A stretch of DNA of 64,000 nt from Jiangella ureilytica (GTDB lineage: Bacteria; Actinomycetota; Actinomycetes; Jiangellales; Jiangellaceae): the NCBI RefSeq assembly GCF_004348545.1, contig NZ_SMKL01000029.1, forward strand, positions 1-64,000. The letters run 5' to 3'. The position numbers and the translations under genes are program-made. Positions 49,839 to 61,011 of this stretch are shown here, piece by piece. How positions within the stretch are numbered: the first letter of the stretch is position 1; each line of letters opens with the position of its first letter. The notes beneath the pieces were generated by a model that was not told the origin of the DNA, searched no databases, and saw nothing but the letters and a program-made list of their open reading frames with translations.

Positions 49839-51371
49839 ATGCTGGTCTTCATCGTGCGCAGGGTGATCATCTCCTTCTTCATCCTGCTGGCCGCGACGTT
49901 CGTGATGTACCTCCTCACGGCCAACTCGGGTAATCCCCTGGGTGACCTGCAGGAGTCTCGGGCGCCGAACCGCGAGGCCCTGATCGAGGCGCGCATCCGG
50001 CTGCTGAACCTGGACACCCCGGCGCCGCTGCGCTACTTCATCTGGCTCAAGGGCGCGGCCGGCTGCCTCGTGCCGTTCGCGCTCGAGTGCGACCTCGGCC
50101 AGAGCATCCAGGGCCAGGACGTCAGCGCACTGCTCGGCGTGGCATTCACGCAGACCCTGCAGCTGGTCGTCGCCGCCACCGTCCTGGCCATGATCCTCGG
50201 CATCACCGTCGGCATCGTCACCGCCCTGCGGCAGTACAGCGGGCTGGACTACACCGTCACGTTCAGCGCCTTCCTCTTCTTCTCGCTGCCGATCTTCTGG
50301 GTCGCGGTGCTGCTCAAGGAGTACGGCGCGATCCGGTTCAACGACTGGCTCGCCGACCCGACCGTCCCCATAACGGTGGCGGTGGTTCTCGGGGCCATCA
50401 GCGCCCTGTTCTGGATGATCGTCATCGCGGGCGACCGGAACCGACGCATCACCACGTTCGTCGCGGCCTTCGTGGCCTCCGCCGGCGCCCTCTGGCTGCT
50501 GTCTGAGACCCAGTGGTTCGCCGACCCCGGCCTGGGCGTCGTCGTCATCGCCGTCACCGCCGTCGGGCTGGCGTTCCTGACCACCGCCGTCGTGGCCGGG
50601 TTCACCTATCGCAACGTGCTGTACTCCGCCCTCGCGTCGGCCGCCGTCGGCATCGTCTGCCACTTCGCGCTGGGCCCGGTCCTCGACGACCCCAGCAGCC
50701 TCACCATCCTGCTGCTGGCGCTGGTGACCGTCGGCGTCGGCGTGGGCATCGGCTACGCCCTCGGCGGGCTGCAGCGCCGGCAGGCCATCCAGGCCGCGGT
50801 GTTCACCGGTCTCGGCACCGGCGCGCTGCTCTTCCTCGACCGGCTGCTGGGCGCCTGGGACAGCTATTCCGACCGCGTCAACGGCCGCGTCATCGCGACC
50901 ATCGGCGCCCGCACCCCGAACTTCGAGGGCACGTTCTGGGAAGAGGGGCTGGACCGCGCCACGCACCTGGTCCTGCCCACCATCGCCATCGTGCTGATCT
51001 CGTTCGCCACGTACACCCGGTACACCCGGTCGAGCATGCTCGAGGTGCTGAACCAGGACTACGTGCGCACCGCCCGGTCCAAGGGCCTCGCGGAGCGCGG
51101 GGTCATCGTCAAGCACGCGTTCCGCAACGCGATGATCCCCATCACGACCCTCATGGCGTTCGACTTCGCCGGCGTCCTGAGCGGTGCCGTCATCACCGAG
51201 AACGTCTTCGGCTGGACCGGTCTCGGCAGACTGTTCACCGACTCACTGCGAGCCGTCGACCCGAACCCGGTCATGGGCTTCTTCCTGATCGCCGGCACCG
51301 CAGCTGTCGTGTTCAACATGCTGGCCGACATCGCCTACGCGTTCCTCGATCCGCGCATCCGGTTGTCGTGA
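49839..51371 (+). CDS. Peptide-type ABC permease with large membrane insertion
   Basis: 510 aa; DppB/OppB-type proteins usually have 310-340. The N-terminal core (first helix, then VAFTQTLQLVVAATVLAMIL; FSLPIFWVAVLL) and C-terminal core (LVLPTIAIVLISFATYTRYT; NQDYVRTARSKGLAERGVI, the ATPase-contact loop; ENVFGWTGLGRL) are standard. Between them residues about 172-345 insert roughly six extra hydrophobic segments of unknown role. ATG at 49839, weak Shine-Dalgarno. It follows two hairpins after the binding-protein gene and precedes the second permease by 13 nt. Confidence 0.88.
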   Translation: MLVFIVRRVIISFFILLAATFVMYLLTANSGNPLGDLQESRAPNREALIEARIRLLNLDTPAPLRYFIWLKGAAGCLVPFALECDLGQSIQGQDVSALLGVAFTQTLQLVVAATVLAMILGITVGIVTALRQYSGLDYTVTFSAFLFFSLPIFWVAVLLKEYGAIRFNDWLADPTVPITVAVVLGAISALFWMIVIAGDRNRRITTFVAAFVASAGALWLLSETQWFADPGLGVVVIAVTAVGLAFLTTAVVAGFTYRNVLYSALASAAVGIVCHFALGPVLDDPSSLTILLLALVTVGVGVGIGYALGGLQRRQAIQAAVFTGLGTGALLFLDRLLGAWDSYSDRVNGRVIATIGARTPNFEGTFWEEGLDRATHLVLPTIAIVLISFATYTRYTRSSMLEVLNQDYVRTARSKGLAERGVIVKHAFRNAMIPITTLMAFDFAGVLSGAVITENVFGWTGLGRLFTDSLRAVDPNPVMGFFLIAGTAAVVFNMLADIAYAFLDPRIRLS

Positions 51372-51384
51372 GGAGGACGAAACG

Positions 51385-52383
51385 ATGAGCAACCCCACGA
51401 CTCCGGACCCCGGGCCCGTTCCCGCCGCGGACGCGGCCACCGACGCCCAGGGCATGACCGTCGTCGCCCGGACCCAGGCCCAGATGGTCCGGCGCCGGTT
51501 CTTCCGGCACCGCGCCGCCATGGGCGGCCTGATCGCGCTGGTGCTGATCGTGCTGCTGGCGTTCAGCTCCATCGGCTTCGCCAGCGTTCCCGGCTGGTGG
51601 GACAAGGACTACTTCTCCATCGCCACCGTCGAGAACGGCGGCCGGCCGACGCTCAGCGTCGTCCCGACCTGGCTCGGCGGCAGCGGCATGCACCTCGGCG
51701 AGCACCCGTTCGGCCAGGACAACGTCGGCAAGGACTACTTCGCGCTCACCATGCGCGGTGTGCAGCAGTCCCTCACGATCGCGTTCATCGTCGGCCTCGT
51801 CGGCACGGTCATCGGCACCCTGATCGGCGCCACCGCCGGCTACTTCCGGGGTCGCATCGAGGCCGTGCTGATGCGCTTCACCGACGTCATGATCACCATC
51901 CCGCTGCTGGTCGTCGCCGCCGTCCTCGGCCGCCGCTACGGCGACTCGGGCATCGTCGTCCTGGGCCTGGTCATCGGCCTGGTCACCTGGACCGGCCTGG
52001 CCCGGCTGGTGCGCGGCGAGTTCCTGTCGCTGCGCGAGAAGGAGTTCGTCGAGGCGGCCCGCGCGGCCGGCACGTCGGCGCGGCGCATCATCGTCAAGCA
52101 CATGCTGCCGAACATCGTCGGCGTCATCATCGTCGCGGCGACGCTTGCCATCGCCGCGGCCATCCTGCTCGAGGCCGCGCTGTCCTTCCTGGGCTTCGGC
52201 GTGCAGGACCCGGACACGTCACTGGGCAAGCTGATCAGCACCTACCAGACGGCGTTCTCCACCAGGCCCTGGCTGTTCTGGTTCCCCGGCGTGTTCATCA
52301 TCGCGATCGCCCTGTCGGTGAACTTCATCGGCGACGGGTTGCGCGACGCCTTCGACCCTCGACAGAACCGGGTGCGTGACTGA
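51385..52383 (+). CDS. Peptide-type ABC permease (DppC/OppC-like)
   Basis: 332 aa. A soluble N-terminus is followed by one helix, an external segment (residues about 65-115, including HPFGQDNVGKDYFALTMRG) and the permease core. The ATPase-contact loop reads EKEFVEAARAAGTSARRII and the C-terminal motif SFLGFGVQDPDTSLGKLIS. ATG at 51385 follows GAGGAGGA. Its stop overlaps the ATG of the ATPase gene (TGATG). Confidence 0.9.
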   Translation: MSNPTTPDPGPVPAADAATDAQGMTVVARTQAQMVRRRFFRHRAAMGGLIALVLIVLLAFSSIGFASVPGWWDKDYFSIATVENGGRPTLSVVPTWLGGSGMHLGEHPFGQDNVGKDYFALTMRGVQQSLTIAFIVGLVGTVIGTLIGATAGYFRGRIEAVLMRFTDVMITIPLLVVAAVLGRRYGDSGIVVLGLVIGLVTWTGLARLVRGEFLSLREKEFVEAARAAGTSARRIIVKHMLPNIVGVIIVAATLAIAAAILLEAALSFLGFGVQDPDTSLGKLISTYQTAFSTRPWLFWFPGVFIIAIALSVNFIGDGLRDAFDPRQNRVRD

Positions 52384-53546
52384 TGACGAATCCGAGCATG
52401 CCGATCGGCGCCCCGCTGCCCGGCCCCGCCGCGGGCGGGGGCCTCGACCAGCCCGCCGTCACCGAGTCCGCAGCCGAGGTGCACGTCGCCACCAAGCTCG
52501 AGGAGACCGCCGGCCCCGGCGAGAAGGAGGTCCTGCGCGTCGAGGACCTCACCGTCTCGTTCCCCACCGACGACGGCCTGGTCCGCGCCGTGCGGGGCGT
52601 CTCGTACGCCGTCCACGAGCGCGAGGTCCTGGGCATCGTCGGCGAGTCCGGATCGGGCAAGTCGGTGTCGTCCATGGCGGTCATGGGGCTGCTGCCCAAG
52701 TCCGCCCGCATCGCCGGCAAGATCCTGTACCGTGGCGACGACCTGCTGAAGAAGTCGGCGAAGCAGCAGCGCGCCCTGCGGGGCAAGAAGATCGCGATGA
52801 TCTTCCAGGACCCGATGACCGCGCTGAACCCCGTCTACTCCATCGGCGACCAGCTGGCCGAGGCGGTGCTCTCGCACGAGATCATGCCCCGCAAGAAGGC
52901 GCTGGCCCGGGCCGAGGAGATGCTGGCCCTGGTCGGCATCCCGCAGCCGAACCGGCGCCTCGACAACTACCCGCACGAGTTCTCCGGCGGCATGCGGCAG
53001 CGCGCGATGATCGCCATGGCGGTCATCAACAACCCCGACGTCATCATCGCCGACGAGCCCACCACGGCCCTCGACGTCACCGTCCAGGCGCAGATCCTCG
53101 AGACGCTGGTCCAGGTGAAGGACCAGGTCAACGCCGCCATCGTGCTCATCACGCACGACCTCGGCGTGGTCGCCGGCATGGCGCACCGGGTGCTCGTCAT
53201 GTATGCGGGCAAGCCGGTCGAGATCGCCGAGACCGACCGCGTCTTCTACCAGCCGCGGATGCCGTACACCGCCGGCCTGCTTGGCTCGATCCCGTCGCTG
53301 GAGGGCAACGGCGCCGGCTCGCGGCTGCGGCCCATCGTCGGGACGCCGCCGTCGCTGATCAATATGCCGACGGGCTGCCCGTTCTCACCGCGCTGCCCGC
53401 TCGCCACCGGCATCTGCCGCGAGGTCGAGCCGCCGCTGGCGCCCACCGACGAGCTCGGCCACGTCGCGGCGTGCCACCATTGGGACAAGCTCGCCGAGGT
53501 CGACGACCCGACGGTGTTCTTCCGCACTGAGAGCGAGGCGGTCTGA
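52383..53546 (+). CDS. Peptide-type ABC ATPase (DppD/OppD-like)
   Basis: 387 aa. Walker A GESGSGKS near residue 90, signature [14 protein letters not shown], Walker [13 protein letters not shown] and switch LITHDL. The C-terminal oligopeptide-transporter domain contains [15 protein letters not shown], a Cys pattern that in this family can bind a [4Fe-4S] cluster. A 50-residue Pro/Ala-rich extension precedes the ATPase domain. Overlaps the upstream permease by one base and lies 1 nt before the next ATPase. Confidence 0.92.
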   Translation: MTNPSMPIGAPLPGPAAGGGLDQPAVTESAAEVHVATKLEETAGPGEKEVLRVEDLTVSFPTDDGLVRAVRGVSYAVHEREVLGIVGESGSGKSVSSMAVMGLLPKSARIAGKILYRGDDLLKKSAKQQRALRGKKIAMIFQDPMTALNPVYSIGDQLAEAVLSHEIMPRKKALARAEEMLALVGIPQPNRRLDNYPHEFSGGMRQRAMIAMAVINNPDVIIADEPTTALDVTVQAQILETLVQVKDQVNAAIVLITHDLGVVAGMAHRVLVMYAGKPVEIAETDRVFYQPRMPYTAGLLGSIPSLEGNGAGSRLRPIVGTPPSLINMPTGCPFSPRCPLATGICREVEPPLAPTDELGHVAACHHWDKLAEVDDPTVFFRTESEAV

Positions 53547-53547
53547 C

Positions 53548-54588
53548 ATGGCGACGTCCACGGAAACCTCGCCGCAGGCGGCGTCCGAGGCCGGCACCGG
53601 GCAGCACCTCCTCGACGTCACCGACCTGGTCATGCACTTCCCGGTCTACGGCGGCGGCCTGCTGCGCCGCGTCGTCGGCCACGTGCAGGCCGTCACGGGC
53701 GTCTCTCTGCACGTCGACGCGCGCGAGACCCTCGGGGTCGTCGGCGAGTCCGGCTGCGGCAAGTCGACCACCGGCCGGGCCATCCTGCAGCTGCACAAGC
53801 CGACGTCGGGCTCCGTCGTGTTCCAGGGCAAGGAGCTGACCAGCCTCGACGCCCGCGGCATGACCGAGGTCCGGCGCGACCTGCAGATCGTGTTCCAGGA
53901 CCCGTACGCGTCGCTCAACCCGAAGATGCCGGTCAACGACATCATCGCCGAGCCGCTCAAGGTGCACGGCCGGTGGCGCGGCGGCGGCAAGAAGCGGGTC
54001 GCCGAGCTGCTCGAGCTCGTCGGTCTCAACCCCGAGCACGGCAACCGCTACCCGCACGAGTTCTCCGGCGGCCAGCGCCAGCGCATCGGCATCGCCCGGG
54101 CGCTCGCCCTCGAGCCCCGCCTGCTGGTCCTCGACGAGCCGGTGTCCGCGCTCGACGTGTCGGTCCAGGCCGGCGTGGTGAACCTGCTCGAGGACCTGCA
54201 GGACGAGCTCGGCCTGGCGTACATCTTCATCGCCCACGACCTCTCGGTGGTCCGGCACATCTCCGACCGGGTCGCCGTCATGTACCTGGGCAAGATCGTC
54301 GAGACCGGCACCCGCGACGAGGTCTACGAGCGGCCGGCGCACCCCTACACCCAGGCGCTGCTCTCGGCCGCTCCGGCCGCCGACCCGGTCGAGGAGCGCC
54401 GCCGCGAGCGCATCATCCTCTCCGGCGACGTCCCCAGCCCCCTCGACCCGCCGAGCGGCTGCCGGTTCCGGACCCGCTGCTGGAAGGCCCAGGACATCTG
54501 CGCCACCACGGAGCCGCCGCTCATCGACACCGGTGTCGGCCACCCGGTCGCCTGCCACTTCGCCGAGGTCAACACCCGCGTCGTCTGA
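53548..54588 (+). CDS. Peptide-type ABC ATPase (DppF/OppF-like)
   Basis: 346 aa. Walker [10 protein letters not shown] near residue 66, signature [14 protein letters not shown], Walker [13 protein letters not shown], switch FIAHDL and the C-terminal Cys pattern [16 protein letters not shown]. Last gene of the first peptide-transporter operon. Its close relatives at 57-64 kb show no ATPase gene within the window; those systems either have their own beyond 64 kb or share this pair. Confidence 0.92.
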   Translation: MATSTETSPQAASEAGTGQHLLDVTDLVMHFPVYGGGLLRRVVGHVQAVTGVSLHVDARETLGVVGESGCGKSTTGRAILQLHKPTSGSVVFQGKELTSLDARGMTEVRRDLQIVFQDPYASLNPKMPVNDIIAEPLKVHGRWRGGGKKRVAELLELVGLNPEHGNRYPHEFSGGQRQRIGIARALALEPRLLVLDEPVSALDVSVQAGVVNLLEDLQDELGLAYIFIAHDLSVVRHISDRVAVMYLGKIVETGTRDEVYERPAHPYTQALLSAAPAADPVEERRRERIILSGDVPSPLDPPSGCRFRTRCWKAQDICATTEPPLIDTGVGHPVACHFAEVNTRVV

Positions 54589-55030
54589 CCTCACCCCGGA
54601 GACGTTCCGGCCGAGGTCACCCGGCACGCCGTCGTCGGCCGGTGAGAACCGCTGCCTCGACCTCGACCACCACGTGGGCATCGTGCCCGGCAGCCCCGGG
54701 ATGGGCGAGCCTGGGTGGCGAGGACGGCAGGACTGCGCGCACCGGCTGCCGTGGGCTCGACGGACCGGTGGGGGTCGCGACCACACCCTTCGCCGGCCGC
54801 TGCCGGCGCCGCCCGGAACCGAGCGCGTGGCGGATGCTCTCGGGCGTCATGTCGCCGGCCACCGGTCGCCTCCCCGGTGACCAGGCCGTCCTGACGTGCC
54901 GCCGGCCGCACCACCTCCTCGGGGGACATCGGGGCTGTGGACGGCGGCGCGGGGTGCGCGATGCGGGGGAGCGGGGCGGCAGGCCGTAGGATTAGGCGTC
55001 ATCTCCCCCATTCAGGAACGAGTTCTCCGC
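54589..55030. other. Intergenic region before typA
   Basis: 442 nt. No convincing gene: several long open frames exist on both strands, but none shows a family match, a ribosome-binding site or coding-like composition. Imperfect inverted repeats just after the ATPase stop (TCACCCGGC near 54617, GCCGGTGA near 54639) may terminate that operon. The typA promoter lies at the right end. Confidence 0.5.
54987..54992 (+). promoter_or_regulatory. -10 box of typA
   Basis: TAGGAT, giving a leader of about 32 nt before the ATG at 55031. No clear -35 box. Confidence 0.4.
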
Positions 55031-56890
<1,860 letters not shown>

Positions 56891-56913
56891 CGCGATGACC
56901 TGCTGCTCAGGAA

Positions 56914-56986
56914 GTCACAGTCCTGTTGCGAGTGGTGAGGCGGCGAGGCTCAGGACTTGCCCTGGGAGGCGAACGGCGCATAGAAA
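56914..56986 (+). promoter_or_regulatory. Conserved promoter block of the second peptide-transporter locus
   Basis: Motif GTCACAGTCCTGTTGCG (56914-56930), 26 nt, TTGCCC (56957-56962), 18-bp spacer, TAGAAA (56981-56986). The same order, spacing and nearly the same sequence occurs upstream of the third locus at 60820-60890 (motif identical at 16 of 17 positions). Probable -35/-10 plus an upstream regulator site. Confidence 0.65.
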
Positions 56987-56999
56987 GTGACGGGCACAT

Positions 57000-57017
57000 A
57001 TCGGCCGAACGGCCGAT
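57000..57017 (+). repeat. Leader hairpin
   Basis: Perfect 8-bp inverted repeat ATCGGCCG-AA-CGGCCGAT in the leader, 14 nt after the -10 box. It may be an operator or an mRNA hairpin. Confidence 0.5.
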
Positions 57018-57087
57018 GGTGGCAATGAAGCCGGCCGGGTCCGCAGCAGCCACGTCACGCCTCGGGCAGATCCCAGGAGGAAATCCC

Positions 57088-58728
57088 ATGCCAGTCTCGC
57101 GCCGCACGTCGGTGGTGCTGGGAGCCGTCGCACTCGCCCTCACGCTGGGTGCCTGCGGCGGTGGTGACGACCAGAGCGGCGCCGCCGCCGACGGGGGCAA
57201 CACCGTCTCCGTCCGTGGCTGCAACCCGCAGAACCCGTTCGTCCCGGCGAACACCAACGAGGTCTGCGGTGGTGACGTCCTCGACCAGATCTTCTCCTTC
57301 CTGGTGAGCTACAACCCCGAGACCGGCGCGCCCGAGAACGAGATCGCCGCCGACATCAGCTCCGAGGACAACCTCGTCTGGACCATCACGCTCGAGGAGG
57401 GCTGGACGTTCCACGACGGCAGCCCGGTCACGGCGAGCAGCTTCGTCGACGCCTGGAACTGGGCCGCGTTCGGCGGCAACGCCACGCTGAACAGCTACTT
57501 CTTCGAGCCGATCCAGGGCTACGCCGAGGTCCAGGGCGAGCTCGACACCGAGGGCAACTACATCGACGGCTCCGGGCCCGAGACCATGTCCGGCCTCGAG
57601 GTCGTCGACGAGCGCACGTTCACCGTCACGCTCACCCAGGCCGAGTCGCAGTTCCCGATGCGCCTGGGCTACACGTCGTTCGCCCCGCTGCCACAGTCGT
57701 TCTTCGACGACCCCGAGGCGTTCGGCCAGCACCCCATCGGCACCGGGCCGTTCCAGTTCGACTCGTGGGAGCCGAACATCGACATCCGGATCTCCGCCTA
57801 CGAGGACTACAACGGCGAGGTCAAGCCCAGCATCGACGGCGCGATCTACCGCATCTACGAGAACGACGACGCCGCCTACAACGACCTGCAGGCCGACCAG
57901 CTCGACATCATGCCGCTGCTGCCGACGTCGGCCCTGGCCGGCGACACGTACAAGATCGACCTCGGCGACCGGTTCGTCGAACGCACGACGGGCGTCCTCG
58001 ACACCATCACGTTCGCGCCCGAGTCCAAGGACCCAGCGTTGGCCGATCCGGATCTTCGGCACGCCATCTCGATGGCGATCAACCGGGATGAGATCGTCGA
58101 CAAGATCTTCTCCGGCGCCCGGACCCCGGCCACCGGCTGGGTCTCGCCGGTCGTGCCCGGCTTCCAGGAAGGCGCCTGCGGGACGTTCTGCCAGTACGAC
58201 CCGGTCGCCGCGAAGGCGCTGTTCGACGAGGCCGGCGGCTACGACGACACTCTCACGCTCGCGTACAACAGCGACTCCGACCACAAGGCCTGGGTCGACG
58301 CCGCCTGCAACTACATCAGCACGGCGCTGGAGGTGCCGTGCGTCGGACAGGGAGAGGTCGACCTCGCCACGTTCCGCGACAAGATCACGAACCGCGAGAT
58401 GACGGGCATGTTCCGCACCGGCTGGCAGATGGACTACCCGGCGCAGGAGAACTTCCTGGTGCCGATCTTCGCCACCGGCGCCTCGGCGAACGACGGCGAC
58501 TACGAGAATCCCGAGTTCGACACCGCGGTCAGCGAGGCGGCCACCCTCGACGGCGACGCCGCCATCGCGAAGTACCGCGAGGCCGAGGCGATGCTGGCCG
58601 AGCGGATGCCGGCCATCCCGCTCTGGCACCGCGTGAGCATCGGCGGCTACTCCACCCACGTCGAGAACGTGAACATCACGGTGTTCCAGACCGTCGACCT
58701 GGTCTCCGTGCGGACGACCAACGGCTGA
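57088..58728 (+). CDS. Peptide-type ABC substrate-binding lipoprotein (second locus)
   Basis: 546 aa. Signal peptide with lipobox LGAC at about residues 20-23 and a Gly/Asp linker. Family-5 pattern: GWTFHDGSPVTASSFVDAWN, GTGPFQFDSWEPN, LRHAISMAINRDEIVDKIFS, and PAIPLWHRV at the C-terminus. ATG at 57088 with AGGAGG 7 nt upstream. Clearly paralogous to the 61012 gene (shared TNEV, GWTFHDG and ETMSGLEVVD segments). A hairpin separates it from its permease gene. Confidence 0.92.
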   Translation: MPVSRRTSVVLGAVALALTLGACGGGDDQSGAAADGGNTVSVRGCNPQNPFVPANTNEVCGGDVLDQIFSFLVSYNPETGAPENEIAADISSEDNLVWTITLEEGWTFHDGSPVTASSFVDAWNWAAFGGNATLNSYFFEPIQGYAEVQGELDTEGNYIDGSGPETMSGLEVVDERTFTVTLTQAESQFPMRLGYTSFAPLPQSFFDDPEAFGQHPIGTGPFQFDSWEPNIDIRISAYEDYNGEVKPSIDGAIYRIYENDDAAYNDLQADQLDIMPLLPTSALAGDTYKIDLGDRFVERTTGVLDTITFAPESKDPALADPDLRHAISMAINRDEIVDKIFSGARTPATGWVSPVVPGFQEGACGTFCQYDPVAAKALFDEAGGYDDTLTLAYNSDSDHKAWVDAACNYISTALEVPCVGQGEVDLATFRDKITNREMTGMFRTGWQMDYPAQENFLVPIFATGASANDGDYENPEFDTAVSEAATLDGDAAIAKYREAEAMLAERMPAIPLWHRVSIGGYSTHVENVNITVFQTVDLVSVRTTNG

Positions 58729-58740
58729 CGCCCGCGCCGT

Positions 58741-58775
58741 CCGGCCCGCCGTCCGCGCACCTGGCGGCGGGCCGG
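58741..58775 (+). terminator. Intercistronic hairpin in the second locus
   Basis: Perfect 11-bp stem CCGGCCCGCCG / CGGCGGGCCGG with a 13-nt loop, 12 nt after the binding-protein stop and 66 nt before the permease ATG. Confidence 0.65.
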
Positions 58776-58841
58776 CCCGCGACGCCGTACAGTCTGACCC
58801 GGCGCGCGCAGGGCAGCGCTGCTGATCGCTGAAGGAAGGTC

Positions 58842-59762
58842 ATGGGCCGGTACGTCGTCCAGCGCCTCGGCCAGATGGTGCCGGTGGTCATCGGGACCAC
58901 GTTCCTCATCTACGCCCTGGTGTGGGCGCTGCCGGGCGACCCGTTCGCCGGCAAGTGCGGCGACCGGCCATGTCCGGAGAACTACGTCCAGCGCATGACG
59001 GCGGCCTACAACCTCGACGACCCGCTGCCCGTGCAGTACGTGAAGTACATGGGCAGCCTGCTCACCGGCGACTTCGGCCAGACCTTCACCGGGGCGTCCG
59101 TCGCCGACGAGCTGCTGAGCCGCTACCCCACGACCCTCAAGCTGACGCTTCTGGCCATCGCGGTCGAGGTGGTCGTCGGCATCGCGGCCGGGGTGCTGGC
59201 CGGGATCCGCCGCGGCGGGTTCCTCGACAACCTGGTCCTGGTCAGCACGCTGGTGCTGGTGTCGGTCCCGGTGTTCGTCACCGGGCTGCTGGCGCAGGCG
59301 ACGTTCGGCGTGCGCCTCGGCTGGTTCCCGGTGACCTTCGACGGCACGTTCTTCTCGCTGGTCCTGCCCGCCGTGGTCCTGGGCAGCCTGTCACTGGCGT
59401 TCGTGGCCCGGCTGACCCGGGCGAACCTGGTCGAGAACCTCCGCGCCGACTACGTCCGCACCGCGATCGCCAAGGGCCTGCCGCGCCAGCGCGTGGTCGG
59501 CGTGCACACCCTGCGGAACTCGCTGATCCCCGTGGTGACGTTCGTCGGGGCCGACCTCGGCGGGCTGCTCGGCGGCGCCGTCGTCGTCGAGGGCATCTTC
59601 AACATCCCCGGTGTCGGCGACATGATCTTCCGCGGGATCAACGCCCACGAGGGCGGCACCGTGACCGCCGCCGTCACCGTCCTCGTCCTCGTGTTCCTGA
59701 TCGTGAACCTGCTGGTCGACCTCCTGTACGCGGTGCTCGACCCGAGGATCCGTCATGCATGA
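58842..59762 (+). CDS. Peptide-type ABC permease (DppB/OppB-like, second locus)
   Basis: 306 aa, normal family length, six membrane helices. N-terminal VVIGTTFLIYALVWALPGDP and ATPase-contact loop RADYVRTAIAKGLPRQRVV. Two Cys in GKCGDRPCPENY are shared with the 62810 paralogue and probably form an extracellular disulfide. ATG at 58842 follows GAAGGAAGG. Its last bases overlap the next permease by 8 nt. Confidence 0.92.
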   Translation: MGRYVVQRLGQMVPVVIGTTFLIYALVWALPGDPFAGKCGDRPCPENYVQRMTAAYNLDDPLPVQYVKYMGSLLTGDFGQTFTGASVADELLSRYPTTLKLTLLAIAVEVVVGIAAGVLAGIRRGGFLDNLVLVSTLVLVSVPVFVTGLLAQATFGVRLGWFPVTFDGTFFSLVLPAVVLGSLSLAFVARLTRANLVENLRADYVRTAIAKGLPRQRVVGVHTLRNSLIPVVTFVGADLGGLLGGAVVVEGIFNIPGVGDMIFRGINAHEGGTVTAAVTVLVLVFLIVNLLVDLLYAVLDPRIRHA

Positions 59763-60681
59763 CCGACGACGGAGCCGGCGGCGGGGCCGGCGCGGGGGCG
59801 GCCACGCGGCGAGCGCGCCCCGGTCGCTGGCCGGCGACGCCTGGCAGGACCTGCGCAGCAGCCCGCTCTTCGTGATCTCGGCCGTCATCATCGTCGTGCT
59901 GATCGCCATGGCCGTCGTGCCCGGGTTGTTCACCAGCCGCGACCCGCAGGACTGCGACCTCGCGCTCTCGCGCCAGGCGCCGAGCGCCGGCGCCTGGTTC
60001 GGCTACGACCTGCAGGGCTGCGACCTCTACACGCGGACGGTCTACGGCGCCCGCGCCTCGATCCTGGTCGGCGTGCTGACGACGGTCGGCGTCGCGGTCG
60101 TCGGCAGCGTGGTCGGCATGCTGGCCGGCTACCACGGCGGCCGCCTCGACGCCGTGCTGTCGCGCGTCACCGACATGTTCTTCGCCGTCCCCATGCTGCT
60201 GGGCGCGATCATCGTGCTGGCCACGTTCCCGTCGACCGTCGACACGCCGGCCTGGCAGACCATCGGGAAGGTGGTCCTGGCGCTGGGCCTGCTCGGCTGG
60301 ACGACGGTGGCCCGGCTCATGCGCTCGACCGTGATCCAGGTCAAGCAGGCCGACTTCGTCAACGCCGCGCGGGGGCTCGGCGCGGGGTCGCGGCGGATCC
60401 TGCTGCGCCACGTCGTCCCCAACGCCATGGCGCCGGTCATCGTCTACGCGACGATCGTCCTCGGCGTGTTCGTCGTCCTCGAGGCGACGTTGTCGTTCCT
60501 GGGGATCGGCCTGCAGGCGCCGGTCATCTCGTGGGGCATCGCGATCAGCGAGGCCCGTACGTACGTGCGCCAGTCGCCGCACATGCTGTTGTTCCCGAGC
60601 GTCTTCCTGTCGGCGACGGTGCTCGCGTTCATCATGCTCGGCGACGCCGTCCGCGACGCCTTCGACCCGAAGCTGCGCTGA
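59755..60681 (+). CDS. Peptide-type ABC permease (DppC/OppC-like, second locus)
   Basis: 308 aa. The N-terminus is unusually Arg-rich (HDRRRSRRRGRRGGG), then SLAGDAWQDLRSSPLFVISA and the permease core; contact loop QADFVNAARGLGAGSRRIL and C-terminal SFLGIGLQAPVISWGIAISE. Start ATG at 59755 parallels the ATG of the third-locus paralogue at 63729 relative to the preceding stop. The extracellular loop has DPQDCDLALSRQAPS...DLQGCDLYTR, again with paired Cys. Translation of the first 15 codons in another frame also looks coding-like, so an old frameshift there is possible. The stop is followed by 330 nt of non-coding DNA. Confidence 0.87.
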   Translation: MHDRRRSRRRGRRGGGHAASAPRSLAGDAWQDLRSSPLFVISAVIIVVLIAMAVVPGLFTSRDPQDCDLALSRQAPSAGAWFGYDLQGCDLYTRTVYGARASILVGVLTTVGVAVVGSVVGMLAGYHGGRLDAVLSRVTDMFFAVPMLLGAIIVLATFPSTVDTPAWQTIGKVVLALGLLGWTTVARLMRSTVIQVKQADFVNAARGLGAGSRRILLRHVVPNAMAPVIVYATIVLGVFVVLEATLSFLGIGLQAPVISWGIAISEARTYVRQSPHMLLFPSVFLSATVLAFIMLGDAVRDAFDPKLR

Positions 60682-61011
60682 ACGGGGTGTGACCCCGGAC
60701 ACCCGTGTGACCGGCGCCACGGCAATGCCGCAAACATCACGTTAACGGACTGGTCTGGCCGAAGATTCCGCAGCTCACGCGGCTGTGAGGCGGCAGGATC
60801 ACAGCAATCAGCCAGTATGGTCACAGTCCGGTTGCGTTGTGAGTCGCCGGTGCGGTCAGGCTTGCCCGCAGGAGAGCCCGGGTTTAGAAATGAGGGCGCG
60901 GATCGGGATCGCGACCGTACCCGGCTGCGCGCGGATCCGCACCACTGTGGCGAGGCCGATCGGCCACGCCCTTGAACACCACAGGGCGCAGGCCCGTTTG
61001 AGGAGGATTCC
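60682..61011. other. Intergenic region before the third peptide-transporter locus
   Basis: 330 nt with no gene. It contains a weak hairpin after the permease stop (GGGTGT at 60685-60690, ACACCC at 60699-60704), an AT-richer patch, the promoter block at 60820-60890 and a palindrome GGCCGATCGGCC (60954-60965) in the leader. Confidence 0.6.
60820..60890 (+). promoter_or_regulatory. Conserved promoter block of the third peptide-transporter locus
   Basis: Motif GTCACAGTCCGGTTGCG (60820-60836), 25 nt, TTGCCC (60862-60867), 17-bp spacer, TAGAAA (60885-60890). Matches the block at 56914-56986 in order, spacing and sequence. Confidence 0.65.

Noticed and set aside
54591-54929. Several open frames on both strands between the ATPase gene and typA
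   Set aside because: Arg/Pro/Gly-rich translations typical of GC-rich non-coding DNA, no family match and no ribosome-binding site.
59755-59830. Frameshift in the N-terminus of the second-locus permease
   Set aside because: An alternative frame from ATG 59759 looks coding-like for about 20 codons, but the ATG at 59755 matches the position of the paralogue's ATG at 63729 and reads straight through into the conserved core, so the gene was kept intact with a note.
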